Assembly: GCA_025765595.1 (NCBI GenBank)
Contig: JAIVFH010000034.1
Span: forward strand, 186,001 to 250,000
From: Obelidium mucronatum
Taxonomy: Eukaryota; Chytridiomycota; Chytridiomycetes; Chytridiales; Chytriomycetaceae
Reading direction: 5' to 3'
Length of the DNA: 64,000 nt
Part shown: in pieces, positions 54,761 to 64,000 of the stretch
Position numbering within the stretch: position 1 is the stretch's first letter
How the letters are laid out: every line of letters starts with the position of its first letter
Notes under the pieces: model-generated
The model's database searches: none
Seen by the model: the letters and a program-made list of their open reading frames with translations, nothing else
What the model was told of the DNA's origin: nothing
Made by a program: the position numbers and the translations under genes

Positions 54761-56442
54761 TCAGAAGTCATGCTTTGTGTTGTTGGTATCCATAATCCAA
54801 GAATGATGACTATTTTTTGATTCAACGTATTTTGGGTGAACCATTTGACGTGCAAAATGCATTGATTTTTTTAAATCAGCAGCTTCATGAACGGCAATAC
54901 GCGCTTTGAATCGATGACCTGACTGCAGCTGGAATATTTTCAGTGTATCCAAGAGATCTGTGATGGACCAAAAACAAAAAAAAAAAAAAAAAAAAAAAAA
55001 AAAGGAAATAGACGACGGGAGTTTCGGTTTGAAATAACGTACCTAGTAAAATAAAAAAAAAACGACATTTACCTAGCGTCAACATTTTCGCTTCTTCCTT
55101 AGAACCCATGAATTCAAACGAAATCGAGTCACTGGCAATCAAAAGCTTATTGCTATTTCCCAAGGTGACATTCAGTTTCGAATGCAGGACAAATTTGGTT
55201 TGAGGGACAAGTTTGGCAAGAATAATGTTTAGTTCAGCTTGTAAGAGTTCAACACCCATGACAAGCAAAGGTGCCTTTTTTTTGTTTTTTTAATTCGCCC
55301 CATGCATGTATAAAAGAGGAAGATGTTACCGTAATTTCCTTCTTCAAATATTCCAAATTCAAGAGTTTCAAGTATACCACGAGGGCACCCAATGCATCTT
55401 TAGGTGTTGTGATGCTGGATAAGTTCTTGAAATTGGATTGAATTGTCTGTTTGTTGTTTTCAGCATGCGGTGGCAGTGACGATGATGATGACGAAGACGA
55501 TGATGATGACAAGGGTGACATAGCCAGATGCGTACAAACAACAGCCAAAGAGAGAATTGTCATGATGCAAACGTCGGAATAAATCGTGAGATATTCAACA
55601 ACGGTATAAGGAATAGAAAGCGTGTCTGACAAGACGAAAGCATATCTGACATTCCATGCACATGAAATGAGAGCCACTTTGCAAACCGTGGTTCGCATTC
55701 CAATTTTCCAGTTTGCATACATCCACCAAATATTGCTTGTGTTGAGGAAAGTAATGCCAATCATTGCAAATAGCCGGCAGCTTTGGAGAATGTCGTCGTC
55801 CCGTAATGAAAACACGGAAACGTGGGCGACAACACTTGTCAATAGCATTGTCGCTTTCAAAAACAATATCCGAAGGGAATATCTTGTTCTAGGTTTCGGC
55901 GGACCAATTGTTGTGACTGCTATTCCGCAGCTTGCGGCGTGAAAGGTGATTGAATCCAAGACGGTAAACAGTGGAATTTGAATCATGATGTGAGTGAGGG
56001 ACTCAATTGTTGAAAGATGAATATTGTATTGCGTGTTCAAGTATGTGGGGGCAAAGTGATAACGATGGATCGTGTAGGCCAGCAAGTAGATCAGGTTGAT
56101 TCGTTTCGCGGACGTGATGGTCAAGTCGAGAACATTTGATTGGCCAAGGGCGCCAGCCACGGCAATACTCGCCAGAGACGCGGCGAAAGCACCGATGCAA
56201 CCTGTTGTTTTTATTTATTTTTAATATTTAATTTTATTATTTGTATTTCTAGGTATTTATAATATAGTTTTTGAGGGCGCCGACTCACGCTCGTACGGCT
56301 TGTGGAATTGCGCCATTTCGGCGGCCAGCCGCTCGCGCGCCGCCGCGCTGGCCTGCACGCCGACGGCAACGAGGACGCAGCACAGCGTGGCCCACAGCGC
56401 AGCCCACAGCGACGACGCAGACGCGCGCGGATCGCCGGGCAT
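54761..56442 (-). CDS. Multi-pass membrane protein of unknown function
   Basis: Four exons on the minus strand (56442-56289, 56201-55330, 55274-55073, 54957-54761) join in frame to 474 residues. Hydrophobic segments include LWAALWATLCCVLVAVGVQ near the N-terminus, GAFAASLASIAVAGALG, INLIYLLAYTIH, THIMIQIPLFTVLD, ILFLKATMLLTSVVAHVSVF, FAMIGITFLNTSNIWWMYA and CIMTILSLAVVCTHLA, about seven helices. A Ser-only run of about twelve residues and a hydrophilic C-terminal ~190 residues follow. The layout is receptor- or channel-like, but no family signature is recognised. It shares a 74-base divergent promoter with the TPR gene. The intron between exons 3 and 4 holds a long A/T run. Confidence 0.75.
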
Positions 56443-56516
56443 TGTGTTGCTTTTATTCGTTTATTCTTTTTTTTTATTTTATTTTTTTGTTGTCTTACTT
56501 TTTGTCCGAACCAAAA
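56443..56516. promoter_or_regulatory. Compact divergent promoter between membrane-protein and TPR genes
   Basis: Seventy-four T-rich bases separate two outward-facing ATGs. Both first exons are very GC-rich, as at the EF-hand/HOM6 pair. Confidence 0.6.
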
Positions 56517-59229
56517 ATGACGTTTGCCGCGCTTGCCGCAGCGCTGGACGGCGGCCGCGAGCTTGGGCTTGCGCCGCTCGTTGCAGCGGTGGACGCGTTT
56601 CTCTTTGCGCACAATGCGGCGCGGATCAGGGCGCTGGCGGCGAGCGAGAAGGCGGCAGAAACGGAGCACGAGGCGGCAACAGCGACGGCGGACGAGCGGC
56701 AAGTGCGGCTGCGCGCGCTGCAGCCCGTGGCGGCGCTGCGGCTGCGCGCGGGCGAGGAGCGCGTGGTGGGCGGCGCGGGCGGCAGCACACACACACACTC
56801 TCTCTCTCTCGCGAACGCGCTGCTCGACGCCGCCTTCGATGCCGCCATCCGCGTCGCCGAGGACAACGACGGCGACGATGACGGCGGCGACGCGGCGATC
56901 GCCGTGCCGATCGCCGCCGCCGAGCTGCTGGCCGTCCAGCAACGCTGCATCCGCCAAGTGTGGCGCAGAGTCGTGCCGCTGCTGTCCAATCAGCTGCCGC
57001 CGAACAAGCTCGCCGATCTAGTCCTTCTTCTCGACCGCATCAACGACCACCTGGCTATTATTGCAAAGTCCCCATTCAATCAACTGTTTCTGTCCTCCAC
57101 AAAATCTGATTCCGCTGGCGCCCTGATGCTGATGCCCATCAAAGATATGAAATTGATCAATTTGTCTCTGCTGACTCTTGCGTGTGTCAAAGCGAATTCT
57201 ACTCCTGACTATTTGAATCAAGTTGTGTCGGATTTAGAATCTGCATTATCTTTGGATTCAAAGTGTTTACAGACTGCTTGGATTCTTGGTATGCTTTATT
57301 TATACCGCCAAAGGCCGTGAAGCGGTGAAGTTCCGCTTCCGCGGTACCGCCGCAGGCGGTTGTATTGGGTGCTCATTCTTTGCAACCGTTTTTTTTTATT
57401 CGTACCCATTCCTACTGGCATCCTGCCGTAGGCGGTGTCTTTCTTTTTTCATACCTTTCATACCGCAACTTCATACCGCCAAAGGCAGTGTATTATCGTG
57501 TTCATGCCATACCATGTTTCTTATTTTGATTTCCATACAGAAATATTAAAAAAAAAAGACATTCTGTAGGAAATATAAAGTTTGAAAATGGTGACTACGA
57601 GGCTGCAAAACATGTTTTTGAACGAGCTTTGGAACAACCTCAATCAAAACCACTTCCTGCATATTACCTGAATCAACTTGGATGCACATGTGCCCATTTG
57701 GTACAAGCCTTCTCTCGAATTACTTCCTCTCTGTCGATTTAACGTGATTCTACTTTATTTTCATTAGAGGCGGTACGACATGTCTCTCATTTATTTCCAA
57801 TGTGCTCTGGAAATCGACCCGGAATGTATAGAAGCCATAGTTGGATGCTGCCACCTCTTTCGAGTATTAAATTACACTGACATGGAGCGGAAAAAGTTAA
57901 CTTTGTTGGTCAAGGTAGTGATTCCACAACAGACGTTGTTTTGATATTCCCTCCCCCGCTAACTTTCAAGAATAAGAAAATCATTGGGAACTTCCAAACT
58001 CTTCCTCCGCAAACACTTCCACACAACCTTCAGCCAATACTTAAAATCATTCGTCTCGCCTCGCTGATATCCCCGAAAGAGGCATGCACCATGCTTTCGA
58101 TCCTCTATCCTCAAGTTCAACGACACAGCAGCAGCTTTGCTGCTACCTTATCCCCACCACCACAAGAACGTCCGCAACAGCAGTCTATTCTATCATGCAT
58201 TCCGCTGCAAACTTTTCAAAGAATCTATGGATTATATTTGATACAAGTCCAAGGTCGACGAAAAGCGCGGGCAATCGCGCGTGCCCTTTTGCAACAAGAT
58301 GAATGGGATTTCGTAGCTGGGGTTATTGTAGGCAGGTGTGCTGTTTTTGGGAAGCGTATAGCGACAGCAGCAGACGCCAGAAGTGATGAAAATATGAAAG
58401 ATATCGATAGTGGTGGTGAGGACCCACCACAAGTTGAGATTGAGTGGGGCATGGAGGGGGAAGAAGTGAATATTGGAGAAGAGGTGTTTAGTGTTCAAGA
58501 AGCAGAAGATATCGTTGAAAGGTGTTGTGTTGGGGTGTTGAGGGTTTTTTACCAACCAACTGCCACCACCACCACCACCTCCAAGTACGATACAAGAATA
58601 CCCGAAACCGTGATAAAGCGGCTGGAAGGAGACGAGTCTCTTAACTGGATTTTAAAAGACGAGGAGAATTCTCGTGATTTGCTGGTAAGAATTTTTTTTT
58701 TCCTTTGAAGTTGGGTCTACCCGCATTTGTCTTGACTCTGGGGTTGTTTTTTAAACTTTTTTTTAACAAAAAAACCAAGAGGGAAAGCTTGGCAAACCTT
58801 TCAATCATCAAATGGATGCTGGGAAAGTACGCAGATGCACAAAAATACGCTTCTCAAGCTTACGAATTGGCTCCACCAACATTAGCTGTGACTCATAACT
58901 ATGCGCTGATCCTCTATCGTCTCGGTGCAGTGAAAAGTGCGTGCAAAATATGGATGTTTGTGCGGATACCAGGGCTACAACACGTATCAGCGGTTGTCTC
59001 ATTGTCTCGTGATTTTTGGATTCACGTTGCCAAGGAGATGGTTTGTGGGACTGATTTATTACGCGCGTTTGAAATTGCAGTTGAGGCGAAAGGGAGTGTT
59101 GTCTTGAAAGGATTATGGAAAGAACGGCGGAAACTTGATGGTGGTGGAGAGAATGTAAAGGTACAAGTCGATTCAAAGTTGTATCGATGGATGGATTTAA
59201 CTTGTGTTCGGTTTTTGGTTGATGGGTGA
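56517..59229 (+). CDS. TPR-containing protein of unknown function
   Basis: Five exons (56517-57288, 57570-57700, 57768-57914, 57971-58684, 58780-59229) give 737 residues. The first ~130 residues are Ala/Arg-rich and acidic, in very GC-rich DNA. Then helical repeats appear: LESALSLDSKCLQTAWILGN, YEAAKHVFERALEQP, YDMSLIYFQCALEIDPECIE, and MLGKYADAQKYASQAYELAP are TPR-like units. A CT-rich loop encodes TTTTTS-type runs. It might be a member of a large complex such as the APC/C or a Fanconi-type factor, but no signature decides. Intron 1 (281 bases) holds three GCC-GGC hairpin copies. Confidence 0.7.
57301..57490. repeat. Intronic mini-hairpin repeat cluster
   Basis: In intron 1 of the TPR gene: ACCGCCAAAGGCCGTG then GGTACCGCCGCAGGCGGTTG (57301-57362), TCCTGCCGTAGGCGGTGTCT (57421-57440) and ATACCGCCAAAGGCAGTG (57473-57490). 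All share the NCCGCC-NNN-GGCGGT layout seen in introns of three other genes. The word TACCGC recurs between them. Confidence 0.65.
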
Positions 59230-59290
59230 CAAAAGTGAAAAGTTTACTCTGTTTTCATTTGTGCATTTGAGGAAATTAAAATAAAAAAGC

Positions 59291-62200
59291 ATGGACTATA
59301 GCATCGTTGCACCTGACGGTAAGACCGCCCACGACGCTCAGAAAGAGAGAACGCGCATCTTAAGAAGCAATCATAGACGATAAGGACGTACCAACTCTCG
59401 CTGATCTCAAGAACCAGCTTGAGAAGGGAACCGATGAATCCAAAGTGGACACCATGAAGCGCATTCTCCGCATTATGATGAACGGAGACCCTTTGCCTGG
59501 CCTCCTGATGCATGTTATTCGATTTGTCCTTCCGTCGAGAAGCAAGGCGCTGAAGAAGTTGCTGATGGTTTATTGGGAGATCTGTCCAAGGTATACAGTC
59601 CCGCCGTTAATGCACCAAGTGTATTGTCTTGACTCTTTTGTTTTTTTGATAAATTAGACTCGGAGCCGATGGAAAACTGAAGCCTGAAATGCGTCTCATG
59701 TGGTATGTTGGTTGAATGTGTTCCACGTTCTCGTTCAAACACTTAAAAAAAAAAACAATTGTTACAGTCACGCCCTCCGTAACGATCTTCAACATCCAAA
59801 CGAATACATTCGTGGAAACACTCTCCGTTTGTTGTCCAAATTTATGGAAGACGAACTGCTCGAGCCCTGCGTTCCACCAGTGAAGCAATGTCTTGAACAC
59901 AGACATTCGTATGTTCGCAAGAACGCCATCTTGGCCATTTATTCAATGTACAAGAACTTTGAGCATTTGATTCCGGATGCGCCAGAGTTGATTTTCAACT
60001 ATATCCAAACGGTGAAGAAAAAAAATACGGTTGACTTTCCCTCTGTTGTCTGAACAAAACGGGGGTTTTTTCCCCCCATTTGGTGATTAGGAAGCGGACC
60101 CTAACTGCAAGCGTAACGCTTTTGTTATGCTCATGAACACGAAGCAGTCGCTTGCTGTTGAATACCTTGCTTCTCAATACAGTGACGTCCACAAGTTTGA
60201 TGAGATTTTGCAACAAGCCGTGATTGAGCTCATTAGAAAGGATTGTCGTAGCCCAACTGCTGACAAGGTTTGTACAAAATCTGATAATTTTTATTCAGTA
60301 TTCCCTGAAACCCACACTCTTTTGTTTTTCCGTCTCTCTTCAGGCCAAGTACATCCAATGCGTTTTCTCCCTTTTGCAGTCCTCCGCTCCAGCAGTAAAG
60401 TACGAAGCCGCCAATACTCTAATGTTCTTGACCTCCCACTCTGCGGCAGTCAAGGCGGCAGCCACCTGCTACATTGAATTGATTGTCAAAGTTTCGGACA
60501 ACAATGTCAAGTTGATTGTGTTGGACCGTCTTACTGAGCTGCGTGAGAAGCACGACCGTATCTTGGATGATCTTGTCATGGATATTTTGCGTGTTTTGAA
60601 CAGTCCTGATATTGATGTGCGTAAAAAGTGTTTGGGGATCGCTATGGAGATGACTTCGAGCAGGAATGTCGATGAAGTTGTTGCGTTTTTGAAGAAGGAG
60701 TTGATGAAGACTCAAGATGATCAGGGATATGAAAAGGTTTTTTTTTTTTTTGCATTGACTTCTTACTTTTTTTTATTCTTGGTTTTTTAACTCGTTGGCC
60801 CTTTTTCTTTTCCCTGCAGAACAACGAGTACAAGCAGCTTCTCGTTCACGCAATCCACTCTTGTGCCATCAAGTTTTCTGAAGTTGCGGCTTCGGTTGTT
60901 CATGTTTTGATGGAGTTTTTGGGAGATTCTGGCGGTGCTTCTGCTGTTGACGTTATTGCCTTTGTCCGTGAGGTGATGGAAAAGTTCCCTCACCTCCGTG
61001 CTGGAATCATTGATCAGCTTTTGGAGTCTTTCAAGGACATGAAGACTGGACGAGTGTTCCGTGGTGCCCTTTGGATTTTGGGAGAATACACTCTTGACAC
61101 TGCTTGTGAGTCGGGAATGTCTTTTTTTTTTTGCAGAAGAGGTGTGAAACTGATGGGGGTTTTTTTTTCGTTTTGGTAGCTATTGAAGGATCTGTCAGAA
61201 ACATCCGTGAATCCTTGGGTGAAGTTCCAATCTTGGCTTCTGAACAACGTTTGTTGGAAGAGCAAATGAACCCAGAACAACCAACCGAGACTGAGGTGAA
61301 ATCTGCTCCAACTCTCAGTGCACCAGCTGCTCAACGCAGAATTTTGGCTGATGGTACCTACGCTACTGAATCCGCCTTTTCGGCAGTCAACCAGTCCAAG
61401 TTGGAGGCTATCAAGTCCAGCAACAAGCCACCACTTCGCAGCTTGATTTTGGGAGGCGACTATTTTGTTGCAGCCTCACTCGCCTCTGCCCTCACAAAGA
61501 TGGTTTTGCGTTACGGACAACTTGCTCCACGCGGACACCCAAAGACCAATGCTCTCCGTTCAGAAGCAATGTTGATTATGACTAGTATCGTTCGCGTTGG
61601 AAAGTCTGAGTTTACTGCTTCTCCAATTGACGAGGACTCGAATGAGCGTATCAGCAACTGTCTTCGTGTTCTCTCTGGAGTCTATGGGGAAGCATTGAAC
61701 AAGGTCTTTTTGGAGGACACTAGACACGCTTTCTCCCAGTTGATGCATTCGGCGGACAAGAAGAGTGGGAAGAAGGAGAAGAAGGCTGTTATTGCAAGCC
61801 AAGCAGATGACTTGATTGTGTTCAGACAATTGAAGAGTAAGAGAGGCGCTGTGGACATTGTTGATGCTGTAAGTCGTCATTGTGTTGAATTTTTTGTACG
61901 CAATGGATTTGATGAGTTCATTTTGTTTGTAGTACGATGTTGATATTACAAAAGCTACTGGGAACGACAAGATTGAAGACTTGGCTTCCAAATTGAATCG
62001 TGTTGTTCAATTGACTGGTTTCTCTGACCCTGTTTATGCCGAAGCGTACATGACTGTCCACCAATACGACATTCTCTTGGACATTTTGATTGTGAACCAG
62101 ACTAGTGAGACTCTTCAGAACCTTACCCTTGAGTTCAACACGATGGGAGACTTGAAGCTCGTTGAAAGACCTATCCCTCAAACTATTGGCCCACATGGTT

Positions 62201-62724
62201 TCCACAGTATCAAAGCCAACATCAAGGTTTCCTCGACTGAAACTGGAATCATTTTTGGAAACATTGTGTACGACGGTCCTTCTGCAGTTGACATGAACTG
62301 TGTCATTTTGAACGATATTCACATTGACATTATGGATTACATCAAGCCAGCAACTTGTACCGAAACTCAGTTCCGTTCCATGTGGACTGAATTTGAATGG
62401 GAAAACAAGGTGAACGTCAACACCAACATCACTGACTTGCACGAATACTTGAAGCACATTATGAAGAGCACAAACATGGATTGTTTGACTCCTGACCATG
62501 CTCTTTCTGGGGACTGTGGATTCTTGGCAGCCAATTTGTATGCCAGATCTATTTTTGGTGAAGATGCGTTGGCAAATATTTGTTTGGAGATGCAGCAACA
62601 AGGAAGCAGTGCGATTACGGGACATATTCGTATTCGTAGCAAGACTCAGGGTATTGCTCTTTCGCTTGGAGACAAGATTACGTTGAGTCAAAAGATTGCG
62701 ACTCAGCCTGCAGTTGCCGCTTGA
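59291..62724 (+). CDS. SEC26: Coatomer subunit beta (beta-COP)
   Basis: Nine exons (59291-59318, 59377-59590, 59658-59702, 59768-60011, 60091-60267, 60344-60736, 60820-61105, 61180-61868, 61933-62724) give 955 residues, the normal beta-COP length. Signatures in order: [90 protein letters not shown], then the C-terminal appendage with [19 protein letters not shown] and [14 protein letters not shown]. It is an alpha-solenoid trunk with an adaptin-like ear, part of the COPI coat for Golgi-to-ER traffic. The first exon is nine codons long. Its neighbours in function here are SEC61 gamma and OST48, but they are not linked. Confidence 0.96.
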
Positions 62725-62863
62725 TCTTTTTTTATTTCAATTGTAGCAGGAATATGTATCCAATTTTTTCCCCTTGTATTTTTGGATGAAAATTTTTCTC
62801 CTTTTTTTTTTGGAGACAAGAAAAACTTTTTTCAAAGCTTTGCCACAAATATTGTTTCTGAAA

Positions 62864-64000
62864 ATGGGCCAACGACACCAAGCGTTCCTTATCCGCCGCT
62901 TCCGCAATGGCAAGATGTACTCCGTCGCAACACTGCACCATCAGTGGTTGTATGGAAGAGGTCCACTCAGTGCCGTAGCAAGGCTTTGTAGGGCTTTGGT
63001 TGTGTCAGCCTCTGAAGTTACAGCAGCACTCCTGGCATTCGAGGCGACGGCTTCTGCTACAGACTTGAACAGCTTTTTTGCGGGAAAAGTCCCGTTTGTG
63101 GATCTCATTTTTGCCACTGCATTTGAAACCATGAGCTTTGAGGAGCTAGATGACCCACACGACGGCGCCAACAATGACGGCGTTTCAATCATTGATATTT
63201 CAGATATCAAAAACCCACGGTACTGCTTCTTGAACATTGAGCATCTCGAGGGCCTCTTGGGAGAAGCCGTTCCAGTTAATTTGCCCTTGTCTGCAGAAAT
63301 GTACGTTCGATCCTACTATCCACAGTTACACTTTATGGAGCTGTATGCTTCAAACCGTGAATCCAATGCAAGTGTTGAAGATGAGGTGGTGAAGGCGATT
63401 GAAGGGCTTGCCCCTTACAAGGTTTTGAGTTTGGCTGACTTGAAGGAGACTTGGCCACGCAGTGATTGGCGCAAATACAAGCCGAGAAATGAGGATCTAG
63501 CCGAGTTCACGAAGTGGTTGAAGTCACAGGCCAAGACTCTTGATGAGAGCCGACGTATTGAGGAGGACGCGGAACTGGAGAGAGCTGAAAAGGCCAGCAA
63601 GGCCCCTTCAACGCTTTTGGATTCTTCCGTTTTGGCTATCATGGAGACTGGTGATGTTGAGGATGGTGTTGCAGCAGAAAAATTGGAGGTTATGCTTTCT
63701 TTGGACCATATTCGGACAGCTGTCTGGAATGCTGCAAGAACCGGGAAGGGAGCCATGAGCTCTTTTGTTTTTGAGGCCATGATTGCCGATACTATGCTGG
63801 TTCGTTTGGATCTTCAATGCGTCACTCTCCCTGCCAATGAATTCTTGATCAAGGCAACGGCTGGATGCCCTTCACTCAAAGAACTGAACTTGTCAGGTCA
63901 AGCTCAAGTCACAAACGACGTGGTTACTGGAATTGGCTCCAACTGCCGCTTGCTTCAGAAGCTTGTTTTGTTTACGTGCAAGAATGTGACAGAGGACTGT
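62864..64000 (+). CDS. LRR protein, 3' end outside window
   Basis: A continuous frame from the ATG at 62864 to the window edge, at least 379 residues, no intron so far. The N-terminus MGQRHQAFLIRRFRNGKMY followed by VATLHHQWLYGRGPL is a motif I recall from otherwise uncharacterised fungal proteins. A charged region (TLDESRRIEEDAELERAEKA) precedes leucine-rich repeats of the cysteine-containing/AMN1 type at the C-terminus: CPSLKELNLSGQAQVTND and CRLLQKLVLFTCKNVTED. Such repeats bind proteins, often in ubiquitin ligases, but no F-box is visible. The end is cut by the window. Confidence 0.75.
   Translation, partial: MGQRHQAFLIRRFRNGKMYSVATLHHQWLYGRGPLSAVARLCRALVVSASEVTAALLAFEATASATDLNSFFAGKVPFVDLIFATAFETMSFEELDDPHDGANNDGVSIIDISDIKNPRYCFLNIEHLEGLLGEAVPVNLPLSAEMYVRSYYPQLHFMELYASNRESNASVEDEVVKAIEGLAPYKVLSLADLKETWPRSDWRKYKPRNEDLAEFTKWLKSQAKTLDESRRIEEDAELERAEKASKAPSTLLDSSVLAIMETGDVEDGVAAEKLEVMLSLDHIRTAVWNAARTGKGAMSSFVFEAMIADTMLVRLDLQCVTLPANEFLIKATAGCPSLKELNLSGQAQVTNDVVTGIGSNCRLLQKLVLFTCKNVTEDC

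Noticed and set aside
56211..56957. A 248-codon minus-strand frame crossing the divergent promoter
   Set aside because: It overlaps GC-rich first exons of two better-supported genes and reads as Arg/Ala low complexity.

Overview
This window looks like nuclear DNA of a fungus, most likely a zoosporic early-diverging one (Chytridiomycota or a relative). The genes are eukaryotic, dense, on both strands, and cut by many short GT-AG introns, mostly about 45 to 190 bases. Fungal marks are a transcription factor with Zn2Cys6 clusters, GH114 glycosidases, a fungal-type homoserine dehydrogenase and a GPI-type Ala/Thr-rich wall protein. A cytosolic carboxypeptidase of the tubulin deglutamylase type and a coiled-coil class III nucleotide cyclase are usual in flagellated lineages and largely absent from Dikarya. 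That placement is inference.

Layout. 1-10 kb: an unrecognised fragment, GH114 glycosidase A, an RNF5/RNF185-like ER ubiquitin ligase, a large P-element/THAP9-like DDE transposase gene carrying a CCGG-rich insert, a perfect hairpin, and an NAA50-like acetyltransferase. 10-18 kb: two low-complexity hypothetical proteins around microsatellites, a DUF4336 protein, an EF-hand protein divergently paired with homoserine dehydrogenase, a 221-bp tandem array made from the 3' end of that gene, a hypothetical ORF and acyl-CoA-binding protein. 17.6-26.5 kb: a kinase pseudogene fragment beside its intact parent, a decayed region, a Ser-rich protein, cofilin, SEC61 gamma and GH114 glycosidase B. 26.5-36.6 kb: a transcription factor with two tandem Zn2Cys6 clusters, OST48/WBP1, a double-WW protein, a class III cyclase with altered catalytic residues, its decayed duplicate, and an Ala/Thr-rich GPI protein. 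37-44.6 kb: a small membrane protein, the carboxypeptidase, a DUF1772-like membrane protein and a single-pass SH3 protein. 44.9-54.6 kb: two tandem full-length ABCC transporters. 54.7-64 kb: a multi-pass membrane protein sharing a 74-bp promoter with a TPR protein, beta-COP (SEC26), and an LRR protein cut by the window end.

The genes are not an operon-like system. Several serve the secretory pathway (SEC61 gamma, OST48, beta-COP, RNF5-like ligase) and others the cytoskeleton or signalling (cofilin, carboxypeptidase, kinase, cyclase, SH3 protein). The recurrent theme is local duplication: tandem ABC genes with signs of gene conversion, a kinase fragment, a cyclase fragment, the homoserine dehydrogenase tail array and two GH114 copies 24 kb apart. 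A second theme is a family of short GCCGNAGGCGGT-type hairpins lying inside introns of at least four unrelated genes, which nothing else in the annotation explains. A third is GC-rich first exons, clustered at divergent promoters.

Exon coordinates in the entries were derived by hand from splice signals and reading-frame continuity.
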